From positions 1 to 23,654 of IMG/VR virus record IMGVR_UViG_3300005613_003220: 23,654 nucleotides of DNA. One strand, written 5' to 3'. Origin of the DNA: a virus. The translations under genes and the position numbers were made by a program. Below, piece after piece: positions 14,213 to 21,887 of the stretch (the stretch's first letter is position 1; each line of letters starts with the position of its first letter). The notes beneath the pieces were generated by a model. The model was given only the letters and a program-made list of their open reading frames with translations. It made no database searches and was not told where the DNA came from.

Positions 14213-15297
14213 TACTTCCCACCATAATTAGTAAGCACCTGACTCTTTCCTTGCTCATTTAGCTCTTGCCCACATGTAGGACAATATACTAATTTAGGCA
14301 GCTCCTCAGATAATGTCTCTTTTATTCTTTTTTCATTAATTACTGCATCATGCAAGAACATAATACGCCTGTCTATTTCTTTGCACATCTCATCTAGGAA
14401 TGTTTCTTGTTTTTGAAGGCTTTCTATCTTTTTATTGATATCTTGAATAGGCTCAATGTCTTTTAGTTTTGGTTTACTATCAATCTCTTTTATTTTTGCT
14501 GTAGCGTCGTTCACTGAACAGACTATGGTGGAAAGCCTATGAAAGCTTTCTTCTTGCTTTGCCTGCTCTTGTAGCTTTTCAAGCCCAGCGTTCAGTTTTG
14601 GTATAAAACCAAGCTTAGATAATAGTTTATCACACTCAATAATAGTTTTGACGGCTGAGGCTACTACTGTAACAGCCCTCTCGACTTTCACCAAATCGTC
14701 TTCTACTTTTTGAGCCTCAGCCGCCAGCTTCTCGGCTTTTGGAATACAAGCTAATCTTGGTTCATCCAGTAACTTCTGAACTTTTGCCTTCTCTTCTTGT
14801 TGTCTTTCAGCCTCCCTTCCAGCATTTCTACTCTTAGCATTTAAGGCAGAAACTAATTCCCCTGCCTTATCCAACTTGACTGCCTCCATAACAGCAACTG
14901 CAATACGACCAGGAGAAGAAAAGGCTAAAAAAGGCTCATCAAACTGCCGCTGAACATTGATGTCTTCAATATTGAGCAAGGAAGCAATGCTATCAGGAAC
15001 TTCTCCATGAGGTGTAGAAAACTCTAAATCATCATTCAGAGTATACTTATTTTCTGCACGAGAACGAACTCTTTCTATTTCAGAGTTATCTATGATGAGC
15101 TTTACAGAAGCAGCCCTTGTCCCTTTCTTCTGAAAGGTGCTTCCAAGTGGCCGGTTTCTGCGTACCCAATCAAACGCCCTTATGATTGCAGTTTTGCCTG
15201 AGTTGCTTGTACCAACGATTGCATTGATTGTAGGAGCAAACTCAATGTCAGTGAGCCCATGACTTTGGAAATTCTTGATGTGAAGAGACTGAATCAT
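14212..15297 (-). CDS. N-terminal half of an SbcC/Rad50-like ATPase, ending after the zinc hook
   Basis: The gene encodes 361 residues. It starts like Rad50/SbcC proteins (MIQSLHIKNFQSHG). Walker A is GTSNSGKT at 29-36, and a Q-loop-like segment NVQRQFDEPFLAF is near 133-145. A long coiled coil follows from about 160 to 330. It ends with YCPTCGQEL, a CxxC zinc hook at Cys339/Cys342, only 19 residues before the stop. The returning coil, signature motif and Walker B lobe are missing and are found about 5 kb away at 8561-9178. It is not a random truncation, since it ends just beyond the hook. It lies directly after RecA in the transcript. Confidence 0.88.
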   Translation of the reverse strand: MIQSLHIKNFQSHGLTDIEFAPTINAIVGTSNSGKTAIIRAFDWVRRNRPLGSTFQKKGTRAASVKLIIDNSEIERVRSRAENKYTLNDDLEFSTPHGEVPDSIASLLNIEDINVQRQFDEPFLAFSSPGRIAVAVMEAVKLDKAGELVSALNAKSRNAGREAERQQEEKAKVQKLLDEPRLACIPKAEKLAAEAQKVEDDLVKVERAVTVVASAVKTIIECDKLLSKLGFIPKLNAGLEKLQEQAKQEESFHRLSTIVCSVNDATAKIKEIDSKPKLKDIEPIQDINKKIESLQKQETFLDEMCKEIDRRIMFLHDAVINEKRIKETLSEELPKLVYCPTCGQELNEQGKSQVLTNYGGK

Positions 15298-15328
15298 CTA
15301 TTATGGTCTCAAAACTAAATAAATCATG

Positions 15329-16351
15329 TCACCTTTTCCTTGGCTTCCTATCTAAAGACTTATATACTTCTGCCCATCGTTTTGCAACTGCCCCTCTTAA
15401 CTGCTCTTCAGCATTATTATCTTCAACCCACTTAATAGCATCTTCAAGCTTTTTACACTCAAGCAAACCAGCTATTGGTTCTCCCCATCCGTCACCATAA
15501 TTTTCCCAATCTAAGTCAGGGTCAATGTTATCCTTCAGCCACTCTAAGTTGCTTCCAACATCATCTATACCATAATCAAATAAGATGCGAAACTTCCCGT
15601 CTCTGAATGGAGGAGCAATCTTGTTCTTGTCCACCTTGAACTTGATGATTACCCCAATAACCTTATCCGCCTTGTTCTTGATTTTCCCACCATCTGTGCA
15701 TAAAACACGAGTTGAGGCGTAGAACTTGACTGCCTCTCCACCACTAGTTGTAAGCTTATTACCAAACATAACACCAATATTTTGACGAGTCTGGTCCACA
15801 AAAATAACAGACAGCTTCTTACTGTAAAGGTCATCTAGGCGTTTGCGAAAGGCCATCGAAAACTGCCTTGCTCTTGACACACCATAACTAGCATCTTTGA
15901 GTTTGGCCTTTTTCTCTGCTTCACTAGGAAGAGCACTCAAACTATCAACACCCAATGCTCCTGGTTTGCTACGTTTGGTTCTCTTCTTCAGAATCTCTTC
16001 AAGCCATCTATCAAATAAGTCCTCTATGCTCGTGGGTTGATCATATTGCCATAGTTTTTCATTAGTGACATCAACACCATAAAGCCCAAAGGCTCGCTGA
16101 AAGTCAAGAGTACGCTCTGCATCCCCAAAATAGGCGACCCCACCCTTTCTCTGAGCTGACCCAAGAGTTTCAGCTAGCAAGACTGTTTTGCCAGATGAAG
16201 GCACCCCATAAATCTGACTAATACAGCCTACACCAAACCCCCCAGGAAGTTGATTAGCAATAGCCAAATCTAAAATAGTACAGCCTGTAGACAAAAACTC
16301 AGTACATAAAGGAGTGTCTATTCGTTGAAGACCATCACTTGGGTTTGTCAT
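15329..16351 (-). CDS. recA: RecA-family recombinase
   Basis: This 340-residue protein has the RecA core: Walker A GVPSSGKT at 49-56, the catalytic Glu79 in YFGDAER, Walker B LGVDSLSAL at 133-141, the sensor DQTRQN at 186-191, and an L2 DNA-binding loop NIGVMFGNKLTTSGGEAVKF at 191-210. FKVDKNKIAPPFR matches the distal core of RecA. It lacks the long N-terminal helix of bacterial RecA, as do many phage versions. It would form filaments on ssDNA and carry out strand exchange, probably with the SSB and the coiled-coil protein encoded just upstream. Its start overlaps the small membrane protein gene by 17 nt. Confidence 0.93.
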   Translation of the reverse strand: MTNPSDGLQRIDTPLCTEFLSTGCTILDLAIANQLPGGFGVGCISQIYGVPSSGKTVLLAETLGSAQRKGGVAYFGDAERTLDFQRAFGLYGVDVTNEKLWQYDQPTSIEDLFDRWLEEILKKRTKRSKPGALGVDSLSALPSEAEKKAKLKDASYGVSRARQFSMAFRKRLDDLYSKKLSVIFVDQTRQNIGVMFGNKLTTSGGEAVKFYASTRVLCTDGGKIKNKADKVIGVIIKFKVDKNKIAPPFRDGKFRILFDYGIDDVGSNLEWLKDNIDPDLDWENYGDGWGEPIAGLLECKKLEDAIKWVEDNNAEEQLRGAVAKRWAEVYKSLDRKPRKR

Positions 16352-16505
16352 TGCTTGTTCCTACTCCTAACAACCAAATAATAGAAACTCCTATGATTGC
16401 CCAACCAATACCAGATGCTCCGTCAGAAGCAAACATAGAAATAGCCCCCAAAGAGCATATAGCTATGCTTGCAACTGTACGTACAATCACCTCTCCTTTA
16501 TTCAT
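16335..16505 (-). CDS. 56-residue membrane protein overlapping recA
   Basis: The ATG at 16505 directly abuts the TAA of the preceding gene, with GGGAG 8 nt upstream. The stop TGA lies 17 nt inside recA. The product (MNKGEVIVRTVASIAICSLG at its start) has two hydrophobic segments, about residues 6-26 and 32-49, separated by FASDGASG, and a polar tail TSNDKPK. That is a helical-hairpin membrane protein pattern. I do not recognise a family. Good translation signals and the exact fit into the gap between two genes support it being real. It is unusual in a replication cluster. Confidence 0.68.
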   Translation of the reverse strand: MNKGEVIVRTVASIAICSLGAISMFASDGASGIGWAIIGVSIIWLLGVGTSNDKPK

Positions 16506-17102
16506 TTATTCTTCTCCCATACGTCCTTGTTTGCTTCTACTAACAATTTCATCTTCCATTAACTGTGCATCACTCTTGTTAGTCTTAACGTTGACTTCAC
16601 CCCAGTAGTTAGCTGAATAAAGCATTGTTTCATTTCTAAGCATGGATTTTCTATGCTCAAAGGCGTCTTTTATCGCAGAAGCCTTGTTAGCAGCTCTCTT
16701 TAACCTAATTACCTCACGCGATACCTCCTTTACTAGTTCGTTGTTATCAACAACAGCAGCAACGACGCTTTCAGTCACCTTTGCTACACCAAAACTTTTT
16801 GGGTCAGCACGACACTGAAGGGCAATTTCAGCCCTAACTTCTTTCTCTTGAAGCCTCTTCCTCTCAGCCTGCGCTTGAAGATCTGCTGCATAATCGGAAG
16901 CACGTCTGAACAAATCTGCTTGGTCTGCACAATGTTCATGAAGTTTATTTATACTGATAGGCAATAAACTAATCAACTCATCTGCGTCGGGGCTGCTCAG
17001 TTCTTTCTCCTCTTCCTCTTCCTCGTGTAATGGCTTCTCTGGCTCCTGTGACTGCTTCTCTACGCTCCTCATCCGACGGACCGGGATTTCGTCTTCTGGC
17101 AT
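16506..17102 (-). CDS. Coiled-coil protein, possible recombination mediator
   Basis: This 198-residue protein starts at an ATG with AAGGAG 9 nt upstream. The first 42 residues overlap the SSB tail in another frame and include a run of six Glu. The body is helical: DLFRRASDYAADLQAQAERK, then a predicted mixed segment FGVAKVTESVVAAVVDNNEL, then a long charged helix and a conserved-looking end around LYSANYWGEVN. Its location between SSB and RecA, its size and helical nature recall T4 UvsY-type mediators that load recombinase on SSB-coated DNA. Sequence identity to UvsY is not evident to me, so the role is inference. Confidence 0.7.
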   Translation of the reverse strand: MPEDEIPVRRMRSVEKQSQEPEKPLHEEEEEEKELSSPDADELISLLPISINKLHEHCADQADLFRRASDYAADLQAQAERKRLQEKEVRAEIALQCRADPKSFGVAKVTESVVAAVVDNNELVKEVSREVIRLKRAANKASAIKDAFEHRKSMLRNETMLYSANYWGEVNVKTNKSDAQLMEDEIVSRSKQGRMGEE

Positions 17103-17937
17103 CTTGGTCTACTCCTTCATCATCTTCAACATCATTATCGTAGGTATTAGCTTCTTCCTCATCTTCTTCTATTTCTACTCCACCGTGAAACTCAGCATCA
17201 ATCTCTTCAGCAGTTGCGTGAATAAGAATATCAAGCAGGCTAGGAACCTCATAATGTTCTTGTGGAAGTGGGGCTCCTCTTTCCTCCCTAGTGAAGGTAG
17301 AATATCGTGTATTAAACCTTGTTTTCCCAGTCTTTTGGAACTGTATGTCATAACCATACCCTCGTCCACCCTGTGGGTCACTCAGTACAATTATATCTTC
17401 AGGGCGTCTTGGGTCACTAGCTAGATTAAGAATCCCATCAGCAACAGACCCAGCGGCAACAAACAGCTTAATGCCTTCCTGTTCAGTCTCAACATTATTA
17501 GTGTCAATCACAAAAAACATGTGACGATGAGAGGCCTTCACCTTTTGTACAGTTTCTTTATCTATCCCCTCTTGCTGTGACAAATTAAAAAACTCTTGAC
17601 ACACAGGACAGGCAGTATTACGCCAAAGACGCCCTTCAATATCCCATCTAGGGCACAAGAAACTCATACCATTGGGACCAATACCATAATGAACAGCAAT
17701 ATGAAGCCCAAAATAACGGTCAATCTCTTTTGCTGGGAGAATAGCAATAAAGTTAGAGCCCTCTTTTGGTTTGTATGCACCAATAGAAAACTCCCTCAAA
17801 AGGTCATTGTCTAGAAAAGAGGCTCCTCTTTTTGCTCCCTGTTCTCGTGCCTCTCTTTCTCTCCTAATTGCATCCGCAGCCGCTGAAGAGGGCTGACTTC
17901 CTTTTCTCTGACTACTTGTCTGCCTTCGATCTGCCAT
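16978..17937 (-). CDS. gp32-like single-stranded DNA-binding protein with Arg-rich tail
   Basis: The protein has 319 residues. A basic N-terminus (1-40) resembles the cooperative-binding region of gp32-type SSBs. A core follows with a candidate zinc site: His79 or His83, Cys95 (FLCPRWD), and Cys110/Cys113 (TACPVCQEF). Residues 255-278 are strongly acidic, as expected for the protein-interaction tail. Unusually, 41 more residues follow, with 13 Arg and an RGRGRG stretch, and these are encoded in DNA shared with the next gene. It would coat ssDNA at forks and recombination sites and contact RecA, polymerase or helicase. Position next to RecA and the clamp loader supports this. Confidence 0.82.
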   Translation of the reverse strand: MADRRQTSSQRKGSQPSSAAADAIRREREAREQGAKRGASFLDNDLLREFSIGAYKPKEGSNFIAILPAKEIDRYFGLHIAVHYGIGPNGMSFLCPRWDIEGRLWRNTACPVCQEFFNLSQQEGIDKETVQKVKASHRHMFFVIDTNNVETEQEGIKLFVAAGSVADGILNLASDPRRPEDIIVLSDPQGGRGYGYDIQFQKTGKTRFNTRYSTFTREERGAPLPQEHYEVPSLLDILIHATAEEIDAEFHGGVEIEEDEEEANTYDNDVEDDEGVDQDARRRNPGPSDEERREAVTGAREAITRGRGRGERTEQPRRR

Positions 17938-17940
17938 TAC

Positions 17941-18219
17941 CTATGCTCCTTCTTTAACTAGTTCTACTGTAATTTCATATTCTCTAATTGCTTTTGGGCC
18001 GCCCTTGAGTCTTTTAACTTCTGGGAAAAGCGACTTCAAATGATAAAGCCAAAAAGATTTACTTGTTGACCTCCAATAAACCTCTTCTGGGAAACCCTCT
18101 TCTCCTACTGTTGGTTCTGGTTTACTAAAATGCAAGCGGGGACTATCTAAACTTAAATAATCTTTAGTCACCCAAACTCTTATTTTCTTCTTTGCCTTCT
18201 TTTTTACTGCTTTTTTCAT
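17941..18219 (-). CDS. Small basic hypothetical protein
   Basis: The gene encodes 92 residues from the ATG at 18219, which overlaps the clamp-loader TGA (ATGA). A longer frame upstream to 18282 lies inside the loader gene and is not used. The N-terminus is lysine rich (MKKAVKKKAKKKIRVWV). The rest looks globular, with WRSTSKSFWLYHLKSLFP. I do not recognise it. The tight coupling to the clamp loader raises the idea of a loader accessory, but at 92 residues it is much smaller than T4 gp62, and nothing else supports that. Confidence 0.7.
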   Translation of the reverse strand: MKKAVKKKAKKKIRVWVTKDYLSLDSPRLHFSKPEPTVGEEGFPEEVYWRSTSKSFWLYHLKSLFPEVKRLKGGPKAIREYEITVELVKEGA

Positions 18220-19163
18220 ATTGCACAAATTTTCCAAATCATATTTACCAACTCTCCTGCTGTGTAAACAGGAGGGCCACAAAGTTCATCTAAAATTGCA
18301 CTGAAATGCATTCCGTCAGGCAGCCCTCGTGTTTTGATTAAACATGTCCTGAAATATCCGATGAGACCACGCCTCATAGATTCTGGTTCTTGGTCCTTCA
18401 TCTGTTCAAGGATTGCTGAAACCCTCTTCCACTTGTCCCATTGCTTAATTCGAAGGTCAGTCAACAGTCTCGCAAGGTCAATTAGCCCCTTCTCGTCCAG
18501 AGTAGCCTGAACAACCGCTTCCTTAGCGTCTTCCAGCGCGAGCCCTTCAACCATTTCCCGCAACACCAAAGCAGCTCTCGGGCAACCATCTACTGCTGTA
18601 ATTATATCACTCATCAATTCATTGTCAAGTATTTCCATGCCAGAAAACTTCTCAGCCCGCTCAATTATTTGCCGTAGTTGCGACGGTCGCAGTCGTTGTA
18701 GCTCAAACGTGGTACATCTATTCCTGATTGTTTTGAGCAGCCCGTTTGGGTTTGTTGTACAAACACAAATAAAGGTTTTTGACGGTGTATCTTCGAGCAA
18801 TTTAAGCATAGCATTTTGAGCATCAGTTGTGATTTTGTGAGCCTCATCAAAGATATATGCTTGATTTCCTCCACTTAAAACAGGAACACCTGCGCGGTCT
18901 ATCACTTGGCGAATAGTATCAATGCCTCGTGTGTTAGCTGCATTGAGTTCTGTTATGTCCATATCATCACAACCAAGTTCACGAATGAGAATACGAGCAA
19001 GAGTCGTTTTTCCACAACCGGTAGGGCCTTGGAATAGAAACGAATGTGGAATATCCTTTTCAGCTATATAATCTGTGATGATCTGTGTAAGAGAGGAGAC
19101 GACCCCTTCATTCCCCACCACATCAACAAGCTCTTTCGGTCTAGCTCTTGTGTACAAAGACAT
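18216..19163 (-). CDS. AAA+ sliding-clamp loader (DnaX/RFC/gp44-like)
   Basis: This 315-residue AAA+ protein begins with the loader signature SLYTRARPKELVDVVG. Walker A is GPTGCGKT at 46-53, Walker B YIFDEAH at 103-109, and the SRC-like arginine-finger motif appears as IRNRC at 146-150. The lid and a helical C-terminal collar follow. It loads the ring clamp onto primed DNA using ATP. The size matches a single loader subunit. No second loader gene such as a delta or gp62 equivalent was recognised here, so it may work as a homo-pentamer or use host subunits. It starts 2 nt after the polymerase stop. Confidence 0.92.
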   Translation of the reverse strand: MSLYTRARPKELVDVVGNEGVVSSLTQIITDYIAEKDIPHSFLFQGPTGCGKTTLARILIRELGCDDMDITELNAANTRGIDTIRQVIDRAGVPVLSGGNQAYIFDEAHKITTDAQNAMLKLLEDTPSKTFICVCTTNPNGLLKTIRNRCTTFELQRLRPSQLRQIIERAEKFSGMEILDNELMSDIITAVDGCPRAALVLREMVEGLALEDAKEAVVQATLDEKGLIDLARLLTDLRIKQWDKWKRVSAILEQMKDQEPESMRRGLIGYFRTCLIKTRGLPDGMHFSAILDELCGPPVYTAGELVNMIWKICAI

Positions 19164-19165
19164 AC

Positions 19166-21622
19166 TTAATCTCCTTTTATCGTTTCCATTTCATACCAAT
19201 TAGGACCGGCCTTCCACTCTACTTCCATAGGTAGAATCTGCCAATCATGCTTTGGCCTAGCTATTGAGTCATTAACAAGTAAGAGCACTCGTCTCCTTTC
19301 ACTACGCACTGCATCTAATCCGACACTATCATGAATTTCAAATATAATCTTTGTTTTCATACCAGCTTGTTGAAGTGCTCTGTCTGCCTCCACAATTCCT
19401 TCTAGAACCAAATGAAAGCTTGTTCCTTGCACTGGAGTATTTATAATTTTCTTGCGGTCTAATGGGGCATGTCTCCTGAACCCAAAAGGCATTTCAACAT
19501 ATCCATGCTTCCAATAGAAGTCTTCAGTTGCAATCTGCCACTCCTTAATTCCCCTGTACCCTTTCCAGAACTGACGCTCAACTCTTTGAACATGTGTTGG
19601 ATCAAGGTTCAAACTTCTAGCTGCTGATTTATAGTATGAACCATAAATAATTGCAAAAACAAAGAACTGTTTTGCATAGAATCTTTGATTCTTAGTAACC
19701 CGCTCCTCTGGTATTTCATAAAGGATAGAGGCCCAAAGTCTGTGAATGTCTATCCCAGATTGTATCTGTCTTAAAAGCTTTTTATCGCGTGATAGCATTG
19801 CAATTACACGTAATTCTGCACCAGTTACGTCACACTCTAGTATTTCCCCATAAGGGGGGTCAGTAGAGGGGATAAAACACTTCCTGATGGCCGCTTGCGC
19901 GTCATCACGAGTAGGCTGGTTTTGGAAATTAGGCTTCTCACTGCTGGAGCGATATGTTTCAGTTGTATTCATTGAAAATGTAGGATGAAGCCTACCATTA
20001 GTTGCCTCTAAAATAGGCTTGAGATAGGTACGTAAAACTTTATCGCATTTGCGGTACTGCAAAATCAAGTCTACAATCTCGTGCCACATTTTATCATCAG
20101 TAGAAGATTTAATGGCTTCCAAAGCAATGATGTCTACTTTCATCTTGCCTGTAGGTGTAGTAGGGATTAGACTCTTATCAAGACCAGGAATCTTTGATAG
20201 TATAAACCTAAGCTGATCATCAGAGCCTGGGTTGAATCGTTTTGCTTTAGACATCTCCCATTCAATGATTGGCTGTTTGTTTAACAACCTCTTTGTGGCT
20301 TCTTTTTGTTGATGCTCTTGATCTTTTTGCTGTCTACGAGCCTCTTCAATATCAACCCTTACACCTCTGGACTCCATATGAGACAAAACTGGGAGTGCTG
20401 AATGTACAAAGTCTACGGCTTTCTGCAAATTCTTATTTTCAGGCTTCTTTAGTTCTTCTTGTTGATGCTCAAATAACATATATGTAGCACGAGCATCCAA
20501 CATATTGTATTTGTATAATTGTTGAGCATCTGCTTCAGTAATTTTTGCCCTATCAATCATCCCTTTATGGCTCTCACCAGTAAGACAAAACGTCTGAAAG
20601 TCTAGGCTTGTGGTCTTTGGTCGCTCATCCAAGATATGAGCAACATTCATAGTACACCAAGTTTGCGGGGTTACATCAATGTCTAATGCCTGTTCAGACC
20701 ACAAGCGCTCAAAGTTTATGTTGTGGGCAATCTTGAAATAGTGCTTAAATTCCCACTTCTGGAGTATAGTACACATAAACGATTGTAGATCCTTGCTCCC
20801 TTTTACTGGTATGCATACCTCACCCTTTTTTCCTGCAAGACCTACACACACCAATTCTGCTTCAGAGTTGAACGGACTTAAAGATGTTGCCTCATAATCC
20901 CATACAACGTGCTGTGGGTGCAGCCCATGAAACGTCTTCCAAGGATCCTTAGAAATGAGCGGATAAAGAAGCCCGAGCTTCGGCATTTCAGGAAAACCAT
21001 TGTCCAGTGCCTGTACTGCCTTTCTCAAATCACGCTGGAATACATCTCTGATTTCAGGAAACTTTTCATTCCCATCATCATCCTCACATATACGTTTGAT
21101 ATAAGAAGGGTGAAAATGACAAGAAACCCAACAATTGTGCTCATGTGAAGGAACTAAATAACCACGCATTTGAGAAATACTAAACCCAAATGGTGGCTGT
21201 AGTATTGCCTCAACAGCATGTTTACCAAAAGCCATTATAAGTTGCGGTTTGTATTCTTCAATCTGCTTTAGTAGTCTTGGGCGACAATGGTCAGCAACTA
21301 TACTTCCAGGCCATGCATTACCTGCTGGACGACACTGAATCACATTTGTAGCCCAACAATCTCTATCTAAATTGATGTTCTCCATTCTGAGACAAGTACG
21401 TAAAAGCTGACCCGCTGATCCTACTAGTGGGCATCCTTTTTCGTCTTCAGTTCTACCAGGAGCCTCAGCTACAATAAGAATCTTCTTTTCACCCCTACCA
21501 GAAGGATTCATCTTCTTTGTCTTATTTGGAAGTTTGTTAAGAGGGCAACCAACACACCCTTGACCTACCCCCATATTTGACCACATCTTATCTGTAGGTG
21601 CTTCAACGAGATTCTTAGACAA
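19166..21622 (-). CDS. polA: Uracil-DNA glycosylase / 3'-5' exonuclease / family A DNA polymerase fusion
   Basis: The protein has 818 residues in three parts. Residues 1-200 are a family 4-type uracil-DNA glycosylase: Cys23, Cys26, Cys97 and Cys113 fit the Fe-S cluster spacing, with VAEAPG at 51-56, GCPLVGSAGQLL at 63-74 and HPSY at 171-174. Residues 235-390 are a DnaQ-like exonuclease with WDYEAT (Asp242, Glu244), HNINFERL (Glu where Asp is usual) and YNMLDA (Asp376). The polymerase has motif A ECDVTGAELRV with Asp598, motif B RFYAKQFFVFAIIYG at 647-661, and motif C IHDSVG with Asp765 (HDS in place of HDE). It would be the replicative polymerase, with uracil removal linked to synthesis. A 5' nuclease domain is absent. 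Confidence 0.9.
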   Translation of the reverse strand: MSKNLVEAPTDKMWSNMGVGQGCVGCPLNKLPNKTKKMNPSGRGEKKILIVAEAPGRTEDEKGCPLVGSAGQLLRTCLRMENINLDRDCWATNVIQCRPAGNAWPGSIVADHCRPRLLKQIEEYKPQLIMAFGKHAVEAILQPPFGFSISQMRGYLVPSHEHNCWVSCHFHPSYIKRICEDDDGNEKFPEIRDVFQRDLRKAVQALDNGFPEMPKLGLLYPLISKDPWKTFHGLHPQHVVWDYEATSLSPFNSEAELVCVGLAGKKGEVCIPVKGSKDLQSFMCTILQKWEFKHYFKIAHNINFERLWSEQALDIDVTPQTWCTMNVAHILDERPKTTSLDFQTFCLTGESHKGMIDRAKITEADAQQLYKYNMLDARATYMLFEHQQEELKKPENKNLQKAVDFVHSALPVLSHMESRGVRVDIEEARRQQKDQEHQQKEATKRLLNKQPIIEWEMSKAKRFNPGSDDQLRFILSKIPGLDKSLIPTTPTGKMKVDIIALEAIKSSTDDKMWHEIVDLILQYRKCDKVLRTYLKPILEATNGRLHPTFSMNTTETYRSSSEKPNFQNQPTRDDAQAAIRKCFIPSTDPPYGEILECDVTGAELRVIAMLSRDKKLLRQIQSGIDIHRLWASILYEIPEERVTKNQRFYAKQFFVFAIIYGSYYKSAARSLNLDPTHVQRVERQFWKGYRGIKEWQIATEDFYWKHGYVEMPFGFRRHAPLDRKKIINTPVQGTSFHLVLEGIVEADRALQQAGMKTKIIFEIHDSVGLDAVRSERRRVLLLVNDSIARPKHDWQILPMEVEWKAGPNWYEMETIKGD

Positions 21623-21633
21623 GGCGAAACCTC

Positions 21634-21873
21634 TTATTCGGAGACTAAAAGACGACCGAGATACTCTACAGCAACATTAGGTCTAAGGCAGCTAACTGCT
21701 CCATTCATATCTACAAAAGCAACATTAAAATTGGGAGCTGTTTTCACATACTCTCCTGTAATCACCATCATAGGCCCAAGAACCTTCCCATCATAATTTG
21801 AGTATGTAAAGATATCTCCAGAAACAAGACCGCCTGCAATACTCTTTCCACCTGAACTCAACTCAACTTTCAT
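21634..21873 (-). CDS. Small hypothetical protein between clamp and polymerase
   Basis: This gene encodes 79 residues from an ATG with AAGGGA 8 nt upstream. The sequence looks like a small beta-rich fold (MKVELSSGGKSIAGGLVSGD, then FNVAFVDMNGAVSCLRP). It has no catalytic motif or transmembrane segment. The gene fits exactly between the clamp and polymerase genes with gaps of 11 and 14 nt, which supports it being real and co-transcribed. I do not recognise the family. Confidence 0.7.
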   Translation of the reverse strand: MKVELSSGGKSIAGGLVSGDIFTYSNYDGKVLGPMMVITGEYVKTAPNFNVAFVDMNGAVSCLRPNVAVEYLGRLLVSE

Positions 21874-21887
21874 TTTTTATTTCCCTT

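Noticed and set aside
16339-16608. Plus-strand 89-residue frame
   Set aside because: It runs antisense to the small membrane protein gene and the ends of recA and the coiled-coil gene, with no ribosome binding site or family match.
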